Assembly: GCF_024347395.1 (NCBI RefSeq) | Contig: NZ_AP025472.1 | Location: 62,001 to 126,000, forward strand | Source: Vibrio cortegadensis | GTDB taxonomy: Bacteria > Pseudomonadota > Gammaproteobacteria > Enterobacterales > Vibrionaceae | Reading direction: 5' to 3' | DNA length: 64,000 nucleotides | Shown: positions 25,857 to 34,858 of the stretch, piece by piece | Layout of the letters: the number at the start of each line of letters is the position of its first letter | Position numbering within the stretch: position 1 is the first letter of the stretch | Translations under genes and position numbers: made by a program | The notes under the pieces: generated by a model | What the model saw: only the letters and a program-made list of their open reading frames with translations | The model's database searches: none | What the model was told of the DNA's origin: nothing

Positions 25857-25894
25857 TTTTGCCAGGCAACGTCTGCCATGGTCGTGTGGCAAAA
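25857..25894. promoter_or_regulatory. Inverted repeat with nested hairpin before hemN
   Basis: Perfect arms TTTTGCCA (25857-25864) and TGGCAAAA (25887-25894) enclose a nested stem GGCA ACGTC TGCC. It ends 31 bp before the hemN ATG. It could be an operator, a weak terminator of the upstream operon, or a leader structure. Confidence 0.45.
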
Positions 25895-25925
25895 TAACCC
25901 GTCCTAGTTTTAAGTGGAAAACCCC

Positions 25926-27317
25926 ATGTCCAGTCAGCAAATTGAATCCGGCCAACAAATAGTTTGGGATCAAGCTATTTTAGATAAGTACAACTACTCC
26001 GGCCCTCGTTATACCTCATACCCGACCGCTCTTGAGTTTCATGAAGCGTTCACCATTGCTGATTACGATATGGCATGCACGCAGTATCCTGAGCGCCCGC
26101 TCTCGCTATATGTGCATATTCCTTTCTGCCATAAGCTTTGTTATTACTGCGGTTGTAATAAAGTGATTACTCGCCACTCTCACAAAGCGGATGAGTATCT
26201 GGACGTTATTGAACATGAGATCCGCTTGCGTGCGTCACTGTTAAATGAACGTCGTATTACTCAGTTGCATTTTGGTGGCGGTACTCCGACATTCCTAACT
26301 AAGGCTCAAATTACTCGTTTAATGACGATTCTACGTGCAGAGTTCAACTTTGATGCAGATGCTGAAATTAGTATTGAAGTTGACCCTCGTGAAATTGAGC
26401 TGGATGTATTGGATCACTTACGCAGTGAAGGCTTTAACCGCCTAAGTATCGGCGTTCAAGATTTTAATAAAGAAGTTCAGCAACTCGTAAACCGTGAACA
26501 AGATGAAGAGTTCATCATTGCAATGGTTGAACGCGCGAAGCAGTTAGGTTTCCGTTCAACTAACCTAGATCTGATTTATGGTTTGCCAAAACAGACGAAA
26601 GAGTCATTTGCGGAAACCTTGTCTCAAGTTCTGGATATGAAGCCGGGTCGTTTGTCGGTGTTTAATTACGCTCATATGCCGCAGTTATTTGCAGCGCAGC
26701 GTAAAATTAAAGATGAAGATTTACCTGCAGCTGAAGAGAAAATGGCGATCTTGCAAGACACCATCGGTACACTAACAGGCGCTGGGTATCAATTTATTGG
26801 TATGGATCACTTTGCTCTGCCTGACGATGAATTGGCTGTTGCTCAACGCCAAGGTATTTTGCACCGTAATTTCCAAGGTTACACCACTCAAGGTGAAGCG
26901 GATCTGGTTGGGTTTGGTGTTTCAGCGATTTCAATGATTGGTGATGCATACGCACAAAACCAGAAAGAGCTGAAAAAGTACTATGCTCAAGTGAATGAAT
27001 TGCGTCATGCGCTATGGAAAGGTGTCGCTCTTGATAGCGATGATCTACTGCGTCGTGAAGTGATTAAACAGCTGATTTGTAACTTTAAACTTGATAAGAG
27101 TATGATTGAATCTGAGTATAAAGTAACGTTTAATCAGTACTTTGCTGAAGATTTGCAACTGCTACAAACATTCATCGATGATGAATTGGTTGAAGTGGAT
27201 AACACTGAAATTAGAGTGACGCTTCGTGGGCGTTTGTTGATCCGTAATATTTGTATGTGCTTTGATAAATACTTACGTAGTCGAGCAAGACAGCAGCAGT
27301 TCTCACGAGTGATTTAA
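25926..27317 (+). CDS. hemN: Oxygen-independent coproporphyrinogen III dehydrogenase
   Basis: HemN is a radical-SAM enzyme that decarboxylates coproporphyrinogen III to protoporphyrinogen IX without oxygen. The 463-residue protein (E. coli 457) has the iron-sulfur motif CHKLCYYCGCNK (about residue 66), the GGGTPTFL SAM motif, LIYGLPKQTKESF, and the C-terminal HemN domain. I start at the ATG giving MSSQQIESG; a GTG four codons upstream (25914) has no ribosome-binding site. The conserved N-terminal PRYTSYPTA, needed for activity in E. coli, is present. A bidirectional terminator separates it from add. Confidence 0.96.
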   Translation: MSSQQIESGQQIVWDQAILDKYNYSGPRYTSYPTALEFHEAFTIADYDMACTQYPERPLSLYVHIPFCHKLCYYCGCNKVITRHSHKADEYLDVIEHEIRLRASLLNERRITQLHFGGGTPTFLTKAQITRLMTILRAEFNFDADAEISIEVDPREIELDVLDHLRSEGFNRLSIGVQDFNKEVQQLVNREQDEEFIIAMVERAKQLGFRSTNLDLIYGLPKQTKESFAETLSQVLDMKPGRLSVFNYAHMPQLFAAQRKIKDEDLPAAEEKMAILQDTIGTLTGAGYQFIGMDHFALPDDELAVAQRQGILHRNFQGYTTQGEADLVGFGVSAISMIGDAYAQNQKELKKYYAQVNELRHALWKGVALDSDDLLRREVIKQLICNFKLDKSMIESEYKVTFNQYFAEDLQLLQTFIDDELVEVDNTEIRVTLRGRLLIRNICMCFDKYLRSRARQQQFSRVI

Positions 27318-27347
27318 TCGATTATTACTGAGTTCAGTTTATACCAA

Positions 27348-27379
27348 TAAAAATGCCAGCAACGATGCTGGCATTTTTG
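27348..27379. terminator. Bidirectional terminator between hemN and add
   Basis: Stem ATGCCAGCA / TGCTGGCAT with loop ACGA, A tract on the left and T tract on the right. It serves both convergent genes. Confidence 0.93.
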
Positions 27380-27426
27380 TTTCCGTCGATAAAGCATTTA
27401 ACCCTTATCGACGATGACCGTAAAAA

Positions 27427-28431
27427 TTAAGCGCGGTCAGCCACTTTAGCTCGTAGCTCTGCTTTTTCTGCATCAGAGATGAAGGCTAGATCCAAACCAT
27501 TGATTTGTGCTTGGCGAATTTGAGCAGGAGTCAACCCAGCTTGAGGTGCTGCCACTTCGTATTCGTATGGAAGTTCAATACCTTCAACCGCAGGATCGTC
27601 CGTATTTAGACAAGCCATAACACCGTGGTCAAGGAACTGTTTCACAGGGTGGTTAGCCAAAGATTCAACGGTGCTTGTTTGGAAGTTAGACGTTAGGCAA
27701 GATTCGATACCAATACGGTTTTCAACTAAGAAATCCATCAGTTTTGGATCGTGAATCGCTTTTACACCGTGACCAATACGCGTTGCACCAAGTTCTTGAA
27801 TCGCTTGCCACATGCTTTCTGCACCCGCAGCTTCACCAGCGTGAACCGTTACGTTTAGGCCTGCATCTTTCACTTGTTTAAAGTGAGATACGAAACGATC
27901 ACCCGGTTGACCTAGCTCATCACCAGCAAGATCGACAGCAACAATCTTATCTTTCTGAGTCAAAATAGCATCGAGTTCTTGTTGGCAAGCATCGGTACCA
28001 AAAGTACGGCTCATAATACCAATCAGGTTCGCTTTGATGCCGAAATCGCGCATGCCTGCCTCAACACCATCAACCACTGCTTCAACCACACCAGCAACTG
28101 GAAGTTTATGCTTCATCGCCATGTAGTAAGGCGAAAAGCGAAGTTCAGCATAATCGATTTGAGCATTAAGAGCGTCTTCAACGTTTTCGTAAGCGACGCG
28201 GCGGCAAGCATCAAGATCACCTAAAACAGCCACACCCCAATCTAACTTAGAAAGGAAGGCAACAAGAGATGGCTCAGCTTCAACAATCTGAACGTGAGGT
28301 GTTAAGGCTGCAACATCGTAAGCAGGCAGTGCAACACCAAATTTTTGGCCCAAATCTAAAATAGTTTGAGTACGGATATTACCGTCAAGGTGGCGGTGCA
28401 AGTCAGTTAGGGGCAGATTTTTAGTTATCAT
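27427..28431 (-). CDS. add: Adenosine deaminase
   Basis: Add hydrolyses adenosine and deoxyadenosine to inosine derivatives in purine salvage. The 334-residue protein (E. coli 333) has the zinc-binding DLHRHLDGNIRTQT at the start, VTVHAGEAAG (about 198), TRIGHGVKAI (about 218) and LNTDDPAVEG (about 278) with the catalytic aspartates. The start is the ATG for MITKNLPLTDLHRH. It is separated by 99 bp from the GGDEF-EAL gene upstream on the same strand and probably has its own promoter. Confidence 0.96.
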   Translation of the reverse strand: MITKNLPLTDLHRHLDGNIRTQTILDLGQKFGVALPAYDVAALTPHVQIVEAEPSLVAFLSKLDWGVAVLGDLDACRRVAYENVEDALNAQIDYAELRFSPYYMAMKHKLPVAGVVEAVVDGVEAGMRDFGIKANLIGIMSRTFGTDACQQELDAILTQKDKIVAVDLAGDELGQPGDRFVSHFKQVKDAGLNVTVHAGEAAGAESMWQAIQELGATRIGHGVKAIHDPKLMDFLVENRIGIESCLTSNFQTSTVESLANHPVKQFLDHGVMACLNTDDPAVEGIELPYEYEVAAPQAGLTPAQIRQAQINGLDLAFISDAEKAELRAKVADRA

Positions 28432-28530
28432 TATTGTGATTCCAGATCGCTGTAGTTAGCGTAAGTATAAAAATGATTGACCTAAGTGTCAGTACTCAAT
28501 GTCTAGAAAATCAGCCCAAAGTGCTGTTTT

Positions 28531-31071
28531 CTAATTCATGTTAACTAAATCTGTTGGCCATTCATCAAGTGGCACTGGCTTACTGTACAGAAAACCTTGT
28601 ACTTGAGGGCAATGAAGTTGCGCGAGTAATTCAGCTTGTTGTACAGTTTCAACGCCTTCCGCGACTAAATTGACTTTAAATCCCTTCGTGATATTCACGA
28701 TGGCGGCAACAATTGAACTGTCTAAATTCTTACTATCCAATTTTTTGATGAAAGCGCGATCTATTTTAAGACAGTTGAACGGTAACTTATGTAGATAAGC
28801 GAGAGAAGAGTACCCAGTTCCGAAGTCGTCAATGGCGATGCCTATTCCCATCTCTTTGAGAGTACGCATATTTTGCATCACCATCGGGTCACTATCAGCA
28901 ATGCGAGACTCCGTTATCTCTAAGGTTAGGTTCGATTCAGAAAGCCCTGTTTCATGAATGATTCGCTTTACATCATCAATATACGTCGGTTTAGAGAGTT
29001 GATTCACTGAAACATTGACGTGAATCTGGAAGTTAATTGGCCATTTTCTGGTGCGGATGGCGTGTGCAGTGTCATGGCACGTTTTTTCAAGTATTTGCTG
29101 CCCAATCCCTTCAATCAACCCGGTATCTTCGGCTAATGGAATAAAGTCGATTGGAGAAATGATTTCATTGTCAGAGCTTATCCACCGAGCCAGTGCTTCA
29201 GCTCCAATGACGTTTCCTGTGGCGAGATCGATAATCGGTTGGTAGAAGGGAACAAACTCATCATTTGCTAAGCCGAACTGAATTTTTGTCATCATTTTGG
29301 TTCGGTTACGAGAGACATCGGCCATTTCAGGGCTATATATCGTAATGTGTGTGATGTCTTTCTTGGCAAGGCTTAATGCAATGCTGCCATTACGTAACCA
29401 AAGCATCATGTTTTGGTTTGATGACGTTTCAACAATTCCAATGGAAGCATTAATGACGACATTCTCGCTTTGTAATACAAAAGCTGAGTTGAAGATTTGC
29501 AGTATGGTATGGGCAAACAGTGTGACCTCTTCTTGCTGGGTTGCGTTTGGAAGATAGATCGCAAACTCATCACCACCTGGACGAGCAATAATATAATCAT
29601 ACTCAGAGACGGCGTTTAAGCGCTCAGCAATCATCACCAATAGCTGATCGCCTTTGTGGTGCCCAAGGCTCTCGTTGATATCTCTAAAGCGATCAATACC
29701 GATGAGTAGCAGAAACCCTGAGGTTGCCTCAAATGCTGAACTGGTTTCAATTAACCCATCTCGGCTATATAACTTCGTGAGCGGGTCGATGAGAATCTGA
29801 TCCCTCAACGCTTTAAACGAGGCTCTAAGATTATTCGACATCTCATTAAATGCAGACACCAACATACTGGTTTCGTATATATACCCAGGCTGAGGCATGG
29901 TGCTGTCCCAATCTCCTTTCGCCAGTTGTTTCGCTGAATCTGCAGTTGATGTGATGGGTTTTGTGATTCTATTGAGAGCTAGAATCGCCATCCCAATACC
30001 AAATAAGCCCACAATCACCCCCATTAACCAACTGTTTTTCTGATCCTGTGGCAGGTCACCTAACAGATCGGACTCAGAGATGGAGGTGCTAATAAACCAA
30101 GTAAGACCATATTCGTCCTTAAAAGGGGTGGTTTGGCTAAAGTAACGCTCGCCATCGACATTAAACTGGAACCGCTGGGTGCCACTATTGAGGTCGAGTT
30201 TGTTCTCATTAATGTAGCTAGAGCTGATTTTGATTATCGGGTTACTACTTTCTGTCGCCAGCAGTCGGTGACCTTTCTCTGTGGTAGGCGTCCCCCATGA
30301 GACAACGCTGCCATTGCTGGAATGCGCGACTAAACGTTGGTCCTGATCAAAAATATAAAAAGAGGCATTGTGTTTTTCTTTGAGATTCTGCAAAAACTTA
30401 TTGAACGTATTGATTTTGATATCGGCTACAAATACGCCTTGAAATGCATCATCAGTAAAAACGGGGGTGAGCGCAGAGAGCGTTATTTCTTGCCTTTCAT
30501 CGGCATTAGCATAAATCGAAGACCATATTGGTTTTTTAGTTTTGGCTACCGGCGTATACCAAGGGCGGGTTCGAGAATCATAGTTAGAAATAATGGAACG
30601 AATATCTTGGCTGATTTTACTTCCACGATAAACGACGAGGTTTCTGTCTGTGCGCTCATCTTGAAGAATAAGCGTGTAGCCATTGTTGGCTTCTTTCCGG
30701 TAGGTGATATGTTCTAAACGTGTTGAGCCAAAACCGAGAGCATCTAATTGAGGGATATTTCGGTAGAGATTGGAAAAAGCCGCATGCATGTAGCTCTGTA
30801 GTGGTTCGATGTTATTTGGTTGGTAAAGCTGATTGAATCCGATGTTATGACTGAGAGCTAAGCTGGCATTAAATGGTTCATGGAGGAAGGTGAATAGGCT
30901 TTTGTTGACGTTGGCGGTGAGTGACGTAAGTTGCTTGGTACTTATATCATTGACCATTTTTTCATAGCTATTTTGTTGGACAAACACAATTACGCCAAAT
31001 GTAATTATTAAAATCATTACAGTGGGGAGAACGAGAGCAGTTCTAAGCGTAATTTTTTTTATCATGGACAT
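28531..31071 (-). CDS. Membrane-bound sensor with dCACHE, HAMP, GGDEF and EAL domains
   Basis: An 846-residue inner-membrane c-di-GMP protein. Two membrane segments (about residues 12-32 and 350-368) enclose a large periplasmic double-CACHE sensor domain (RPWYTPVAKTKKPIWSS is the typical motif). HAMP follows at about 370-425. The GGDEF motif (ARPGGDEFAIYL) and EAL motif (GAEALARW) are intact, as are VNVSVNQL, LEITES, IDDFGTGYSS, LKIDR and VAEGVE. The RxxD inhibitory site reads SEYD, so product inhibition is unlikely. Net activity cannot be decided. It lies downstream of ntrC but is separated by 203 bp of repeats. Confidence 0.93.
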   Translation of the reverse strand: MSMIKKITLRTALVLPTVMILIITFGVIVFVQQNSYEKMVNDISTKQLTSLTANVNKSLFTFLHEPFNASLALSHNIGFNQLYQPNNIEPLQSYMHAAFSNLYRNIPQLDALGFGSTRLEHITYRKEANNGYTLILQDERTDRNLVVYRGSKISQDIRSIISNYDSRTRPWYTPVAKTKKPIWSSIYANADERQEITLSALTPVFTDDAFQGVFVADIKINTFNKFLQNLKEKHNASFYIFDQDQRLVAHSSNGSVVSWGTPTTEKGHRLLATESSNPIIKISSSYINENKLDLNSGTQRFQFNVDGERYFSQTTPFKDEYGLTWFISTSISESDLLGDLPQDQKNSWLMGVIVGLFGIGMAILALNRITKPITSTADSAKQLAKGDWDSTMPQPGYIYETSMLVSAFNEMSNNLRASFKALRDQILIDPLTKLYSRDGLIETSSAFEATSGFLLLIGIDRFRDINESLGHHKGDQLLVMIAERLNAVSEYDYIIARPGGDEFAIYLPNATQQEEVTLFAHTILQIFNSAFVLQSENVVINASIGIVETSSNQNMMLWLRNGSIALSLAKKDITHITIYSPEMADVSRNRTKMMTKIQFGLANDEFVPFYQPIIDLATGNVIGAEALARWISSDNEIISPIDFIPLAEDTGLIEGIGQQILEKTCHDTAHAIRTRKWPINFQIHVNVSVNQLSKPTYIDDVKRIIHETGLSESNLTLEITESRIADSDPMVMQNMRTLKEMGIGIAIDDFGTGYSSLAYLHKLPFNCLKIDRAFIKKLDSKNLDSSIVAAIVNITKGFKVNLVAEGVETVQQAELLAQLHCPQVQGFLYSKPVPLDEWPTDLVNMN

Positions 31072-31166
31072 GCACTATTCATCTGTAGGAATATCATTCT
31101 GTAAGTTTATCATTCCAAAAAAAACAATCGACTGTTTTGACTGAGCAATCAGTAGAAGCGAGAGCT

Positions 31167-31278
31167 CAGTCTATAAAACGAATAGCCTATAAAGCTAATG
31201 ATCTAAAATGCTAATGACCTAATATGCTCATAGCCTAAAAGCTAACGGTCTATTAAAGCTAACGGTCTATAAAGCTAA
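31167..31278. repeat. Degenerate 16-bp tandem repeat overlapping the ntrC stop codon
   Basis: In the ntrC reading direction, about seven imperfect copies of TTAGCTTTATAGACCG follow each other. The first copy begins one base before the TAG stop codon, so the stop is part of the repeat. Copies diverge progressively (TTAGCTTTAATAGACCG, TTAGCATTTTAGATCA, TTAGCTTTATAGGCTA). Confidence 0.8.
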
Positions 31279-32678
31279 TACAGTTCCTTAAGTTTTCGAG
31301 TAAGTGTATTGCGCCCCCAGCCTAAAACTTTAGCGGCATCTTGTTTATGACCATTAGTGTGCTCCAATGCGGCTTCTAACAGTATACGTTCAAACTCAGG
31401 AAGTGCATAAGAAAGTAGTTCTGTTTCTCCAGAAGCTAATGAATTTTTGGCCCAGGTAGTGAGTTGATGCTGCCAACTCGCATCTGAGTCAGGAGCGGTC
31501 ATTTTCTTGTCATCGACTAATTCAGTCGGTAGATCGCTGGGTAGAATTTCACTGCCACTTGCCATTACGGTTAACCAACGACAAATATTCTCTAATTGTC
31601 TGACGTTTCCCGGCCAAGCGAGCGTATTGAGTACCTCGACTGTTTCTTTGTGCAGCGATTTTATTTCGACACCTAACTCTTCTGCGGCCATGCTAAGAAA
31701 GTGCTGTGTTAGCTTTTCGATATCTTGCTTACGCTCTCTTAACGCTGGAATATGGATCCGAATAACATTCAAACGGTGAAATAAATCTTCGCGAAAATCT
31801 CCGGCTTTAACGAGTTGCTCTAGGTGTTGGTGGGTGGCGGCAACGATTCTGACGTCTACTTGTACAGGTGATCGCCCACCGACTCGATAGAATTGGCCAT
31901 CGGATAACACGCGCAACAAGCGAGTTTGGATATCAAGAGGCATGTCACCAATCTCATCCAGAAATAGTGTGCCGCCATTTGCCTGTTCAAAGCGGCCTTG
32001 GCGAACGCTGTTGGCTCCCGTAAATGCCCCTTTTTCGTGACCAAATAATTCTGATTCAATAAGATCTTTTGGAATAGCGGCCATATTTAATGCAATAAAG
32101 GGTTTGTCAGCTCTAGGGCTGTGACGATGCAGTGCGTGAGCCACGAGTTCTTTGCCGGTTCCTGATTCGCCATTGATCAATACGGAGATAGAAGAGCGGG
32201 ACAGTCGACCTATCGCTCTGAATACTTCTTGCATGGCAGGGGCTTCACCTATGATTTCAGGTGTATTGGTATTCAAGGCTTCTGCGTTTGAGTGAGAACG
32301 TTTTTGTTCTTGGCTATGTGCGATGGCGCGTTCGACTAAGGTGAGTGTTTCATCGATATCGAATGGTTTTGGTAGATACTCAAAAGCCCCTTTTTGATAA
32401 GCGTTCACCGCCGCATCAAGATCAGAGTGCGCGGTCATAATAATCACGGGCAGATCAGGGCAGCGCTGTGACACTTGGTTGAGTAGGTCAATACCATCCA
32501 TTCCAGGCATGCGAATATCGGACACTAAGACATCGGGTATTTCGCGTTCTAATGCCATTAATACACTTTCAGCGTCGGCAAATGTTTCGCATTTTATATT
32601 GGCGGAAGAGAGGGTTTTCTCAATTACCCAGCGAATCGATCTGTCATCATCAACAACCCATACGTAGCCTTTACTCAT
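31275..32678 (-). CDS. ntrC: Nitrogen regulation response regulator NtrC (NR-I)
   Basis: NtrC (GlnG) activates sigma-54 promoters, including glnA, when phosphorylated by NtrB under nitrogen limitation. The 467-residue protein (E. coli 469) has the receiver domain with the phosphoacceptor in VSDIRMPGMDG (about residue 54), an AAA+ domain with Walker A GESGTGKE (about 168), the sigma-54-contacting GAFTGAN loop and RFEQANGGTLFLDEIG, and a C-terminal Fis-type helix-turn-helix (KQDAAKVLGWGRNTLTRKL). It is 76 bp downstream of ntrB. The stop codon lies inside a tandem repeat. Confidence 0.97.
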   Translation of the reverse strand: MSKGYVWVVDDDRSIRWVIEKTLSSANIKCETFADAESVLMALEREIPDVLVSDIRMPGMDGIDLLNQVSQRCPDLPVIIMTAHSDLDAAVNAYQKGAFEYLPKPFDIDETLTLVERAIAHSQEQKRSHSNAEALNTNTPEIIGEAPAMQEVFRAIGRLSRSSISVLINGESGTGKELVAHALHRHSPRADKPFIALNMAAIPKDLIESELFGHEKGAFTGANSVRQGRFEQANGGTLFLDEIGDMPLDIQTRLLRVLSDGQFYRVGGRSPVQVDVRIVAATHQHLEQLVKAGDFREDLFHRLNVIRIHIPALRERKQDIEKLTQHFLSMAAEELGVEIKSLHKETVEVLNTLAWPGNVRQLENICRWLTVMASGSEILPSDLPTELVDDKKMTAPDSDASWQHQLTTWAKNSLASGETELLSYALPEFERILLEAALEHTNGHKQDAAKVLGWGRNTLTRKLKELY

Positions 32679-32754
32679 CTTTTGTTCCTTGCAGCAAATT
32701 TGGTGAACTCAGTGATTTATTAAGTGATATTGGATTTTTGTATCCTGAGTGAAA

Positions 32755-33819
32755 TTAAATCGGTAAATAGATCGTAAATATCGTATGACCGGGCCAGCTT
32801 TCGACGTCAATTTTCCCATGATGCTGATCGATTAAATTCTGTGAGATAGATAAACCCAACCCGGTTCCGCCTTCTCTGCCACTGACCATTGGATAGAAAA
32901 GTGTGTCCTGTAGCTCACTAGGAATACCTGGGCCGTTGTCGATAATTTCAATCCGTGCCGCAAGCTTGTGCCGTTGCCCGTGAATGTTGGCCTGATGCAC
33001 TGTTCTGGTGCGGATGGTGATAATGCCTTGCGGCTGGTTCGACAGTATTTGAGCCGCGTTACTCACAATGTTGAGCATCGCTTGCTCAACTTGGTCGGTG
33101 TCCATCAAAATATCGGGCAGGCTAGGGTCGTAATCTCGCTCAATACGTACATCCGCATTAATGTCTAACTCTACAAGCTGGCGGACTTTCTCTAAAATTA
33201 AATGCAGATTTTCGCTCTTCTTCTGTCCCGGTTTTTGAGGGCCAAGTAAGCGGTCAACAAGCACTCGAAGCCTGTCTGCTTGTTCAATAATGATCTGGGT
33301 GTATTCGGTCAACTCAGGCTCAGGTAGCATTTTCTCCAATAATTGGGCAGCGCCTCGTAACCCACCAAGAGGATTTTTGATTTCATGAGCCAGCCCGCGA
33401 ACCAGTAATTTGGCGGCTTGTTGTTGAGCGTGTTGGTTTAACTCTTGGCTTAAACGTCGCTGTTGATCGATCTTTCTCATTTCAACCAACAGCATTAATG
33501 CCTTTTTGTTGGAGTGAGGAGCTTGGCAGGAGAGTGGACTCACCGTCACTTCGAGCATGAGTGGTTTACCATCGACCACGAAGGTGACATCGCTATCAGT
33601 GACACTTTGGCCGCTCTGTAATGGTTGAGTGAGCAGAGCAAGATCCAGAGAGGCGTGTTGAATTAATTGAGACAGTGGGTGATCGACAATGCGTTTTGAA
33701 CTTTGAGAAAAAAGTTGCTCCGCGGCTGGATTGGCGTAGCGAATGATCAGGCCGTCGTCGAGCATTAAGGTAGCCGTGACCATATTATTAATAATCGAAC
33801 TGGTTAATTCAGAATTCAA
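32755..33819 (-). CDS. ntrB: Nitrogen regulation sensor kinase/phosphatase NtrB (NR-II)
   Basis: NtrB (GlnL) phosphorylates or, with PII, dephosphorylates NtrC. It has an N-terminal PAS domain (about 12-110), the dimerisation/H-box RGLAHEIKNPLGGLRG (His about 140) and an ATPase domain with DNGPGIP and GGTGLGLSIS. There are no membrane segments, as expected for this cytosolic sensor. I start at the TTG giving MNSELTSSIINN (354 residues; E. coli 349), which has AAGGA 7 nt upstream; another TTG 12 codons earlier (33855) lacks such a site. No ATG is suitably placed. Confidence 0.95.
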   Translation of the reverse strand: MNSELTSSIINNMVTATLMLDDGLIIRYANPAAEQLFSQSSKRIVDHPLSQLIQHASLDLALLTQPLQSGQSVTDSDVTFVVDGKPLMLEVTVSPLSCQAPHSNKKALMLLVEMRKIDQQRRLSQELNQHAQQQAAKLLVRGLAHEIKNPLGGLRGAAQLLEKMLPEPELTEYTQIIIEQADRLRVLVDRLLGPQKPGQKKSENLHLILEKVRQLVELDINADVRIERDYDPSLPDILMDTDQVEQAMLNIVSNAAQILSNQPQGIITIRTRTVHQANIHGQRHKLAARIEIIDNGPGIPSELQDTLFYPMVSGREGGTGLGLSISQNLIDQHHGKIDVESWPGHTIFTIYLPI

Positions 33820-33964
33820 AACAGCATCCTTGTCTATTGATCCACTTGAGGGCAATGCACCAAAGTTGTGCAGTGCGATCTCAGTATGGCTTATAAAGAC
33901 AAGAAGAAAAAGTAAATACAGAGGCGATTAAACCGATATTTAGCTTAGTTATCTTGCAATTACA

Positions 33965-34561
33965 CTACTTAGCCGTGGCACGATGTAAATACACCGTGAT
34001 AGGAGTAGTCGATGCAATAAGCTTGCCGCTTCTAACTGCTTGAATTGAAATAGTATGAGCACCACGGTCGATATTTTTTAAGACCCAATTTGACTGGATT
34101 TGCGGCGCTCCATAACGTTTGCCGTTAAGCATGAGTTGCAGTTGTTCTCCGATGCCTAGTTTTCGGTTTATCTGTGCGCTTATTGGAATAGTACCTCGGG
34201 TACTGCGAATGGTCTCTTCATGTTGAGGTGCGCTGAGAGTGATAGTTAACCGCTCTGGTTTAGCCGGCTGCGGTTTCACATATTTTACTATGTTGTCGTT
34301 GGCCTTAACCTTGTGTTCATTTGGTGTTTCACTCGGCATAGCGTTGGTGGCGATGTTCTCTATTTCGGGCGCTGGTGGCTCGGCTTGGTAATCTGGAAGG
34401 GTAATTGTCAGGCTTTTAGCATTCAACGCGTTCTCATTAAAGTGGATAACGTTATTCTCATCCTCCCAAGTATAAACCTCTTGAGCATGGCTCGTTATTG
34501 GCCTGATGAACAGTATTGACCAAGCAAGTATTAGGCTGATGATGGCGACTATAGACTTCAT
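33965..34561 (-). CDS. DUF4124-domain exported protein
   Basis: A 198-residue protein with an N-terminal signal segment (MKSIVAIISLILAWSILFI, cleavage probably after the SHA-Q region) and a DUF4124 motif just after it (EVYTWEDENNVIHFNENA). The central part is proline rich and the C-terminus is beta-rich and resembles an Ig-like fold (LQLMLNGKRYGAPQIQSNW). Function is unknown. I start at the ATG preceded by AGGAAAAGAG; the open frame continues 35 codons upstream without support. Its place between glnA and ntrB suggests read-through expression, but no role in nitrogen control is shown. Confidence 0.87.
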   Translation of the reverse strand: MKSIVAIISLILAWSILFIRPITSHAQEVYTWEDENNVIHFNENALNAKSLTITLPDYQAEPPAPEIENIATNAMPSETPNEHKVKANDNIVKYVKPQPAKPERLTITLSAPQHEETIRSTRGTIPISAQINRKLGIGEQLQLMLNGKRYGAPQIQSNWVLKNIDRGAHTISIQAVRSGKLIASTTPITVYLHRATAK

Positions 34562-34696
34562 ATTCTCTTTTCCTGACGAAAGTGAATTCATTTCAAGCGT
34601 GCCATTATTGAGTTGAAGGCAATAAATGCTTGGCTTTGGCTGTTTAAGAAATAAAACAGAACCCATGCTAATGGGGATATGAGATCAGGAAAATAC

Positions 34697-34725
34697 AAAA
34701 AAGGCCCGCCTGCGAGGCGAGCCTG
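34697..34725 (-). terminator. Terminator downstream of glnA
   Basis: Read on the minus strand, GGCTCGCC TCGCA GGCGGGCC forms a GC-rich stem with one mismatch and is followed by TTTTTT. It would limit read-through from glnA into the DUF4124-ntrB-ntrC genes. Confidence 0.88.
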
Positions 34726-34754
34726 AAATTTTAATCGGCTTAGTTACATGTTAC

Positions 34755-34780
34755 ATGAGCGACGGTATACCGACGCTCAT
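34755..34780. repeat. Near-perfect palindrome downstream of glnA
   Basis: ATGAGCG-A-CGGTATACCG-A-CGCTCAT is a 26-bp palindrome interrupted only by an A opposite A. It lies between the tandem repeat and the terminator after glnA, and may be a transcript-stabilising hairpin or protein site. Confidence 0.6.
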
Positions 34781-34799
34781 TTGTATTTTAAGCTAGGTA

Positions 34800-34838
34800 C
34801 TAAGCAACTAAGCAACTAAGCAACTAAGCAACTAAGCC
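34800..34838. repeat. 8-bp tandem repeat downstream of glnA
   Basis: CTAAGCAA is repeated four times exactly (34800-34831) plus a partial copy, about 20 bp after the glnA stop. The perfect copies suggest recent slippage expansion. Confidence 0.85.
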
Positions 34839-34858
34839 AAGCACGATACTTGCTAGAG

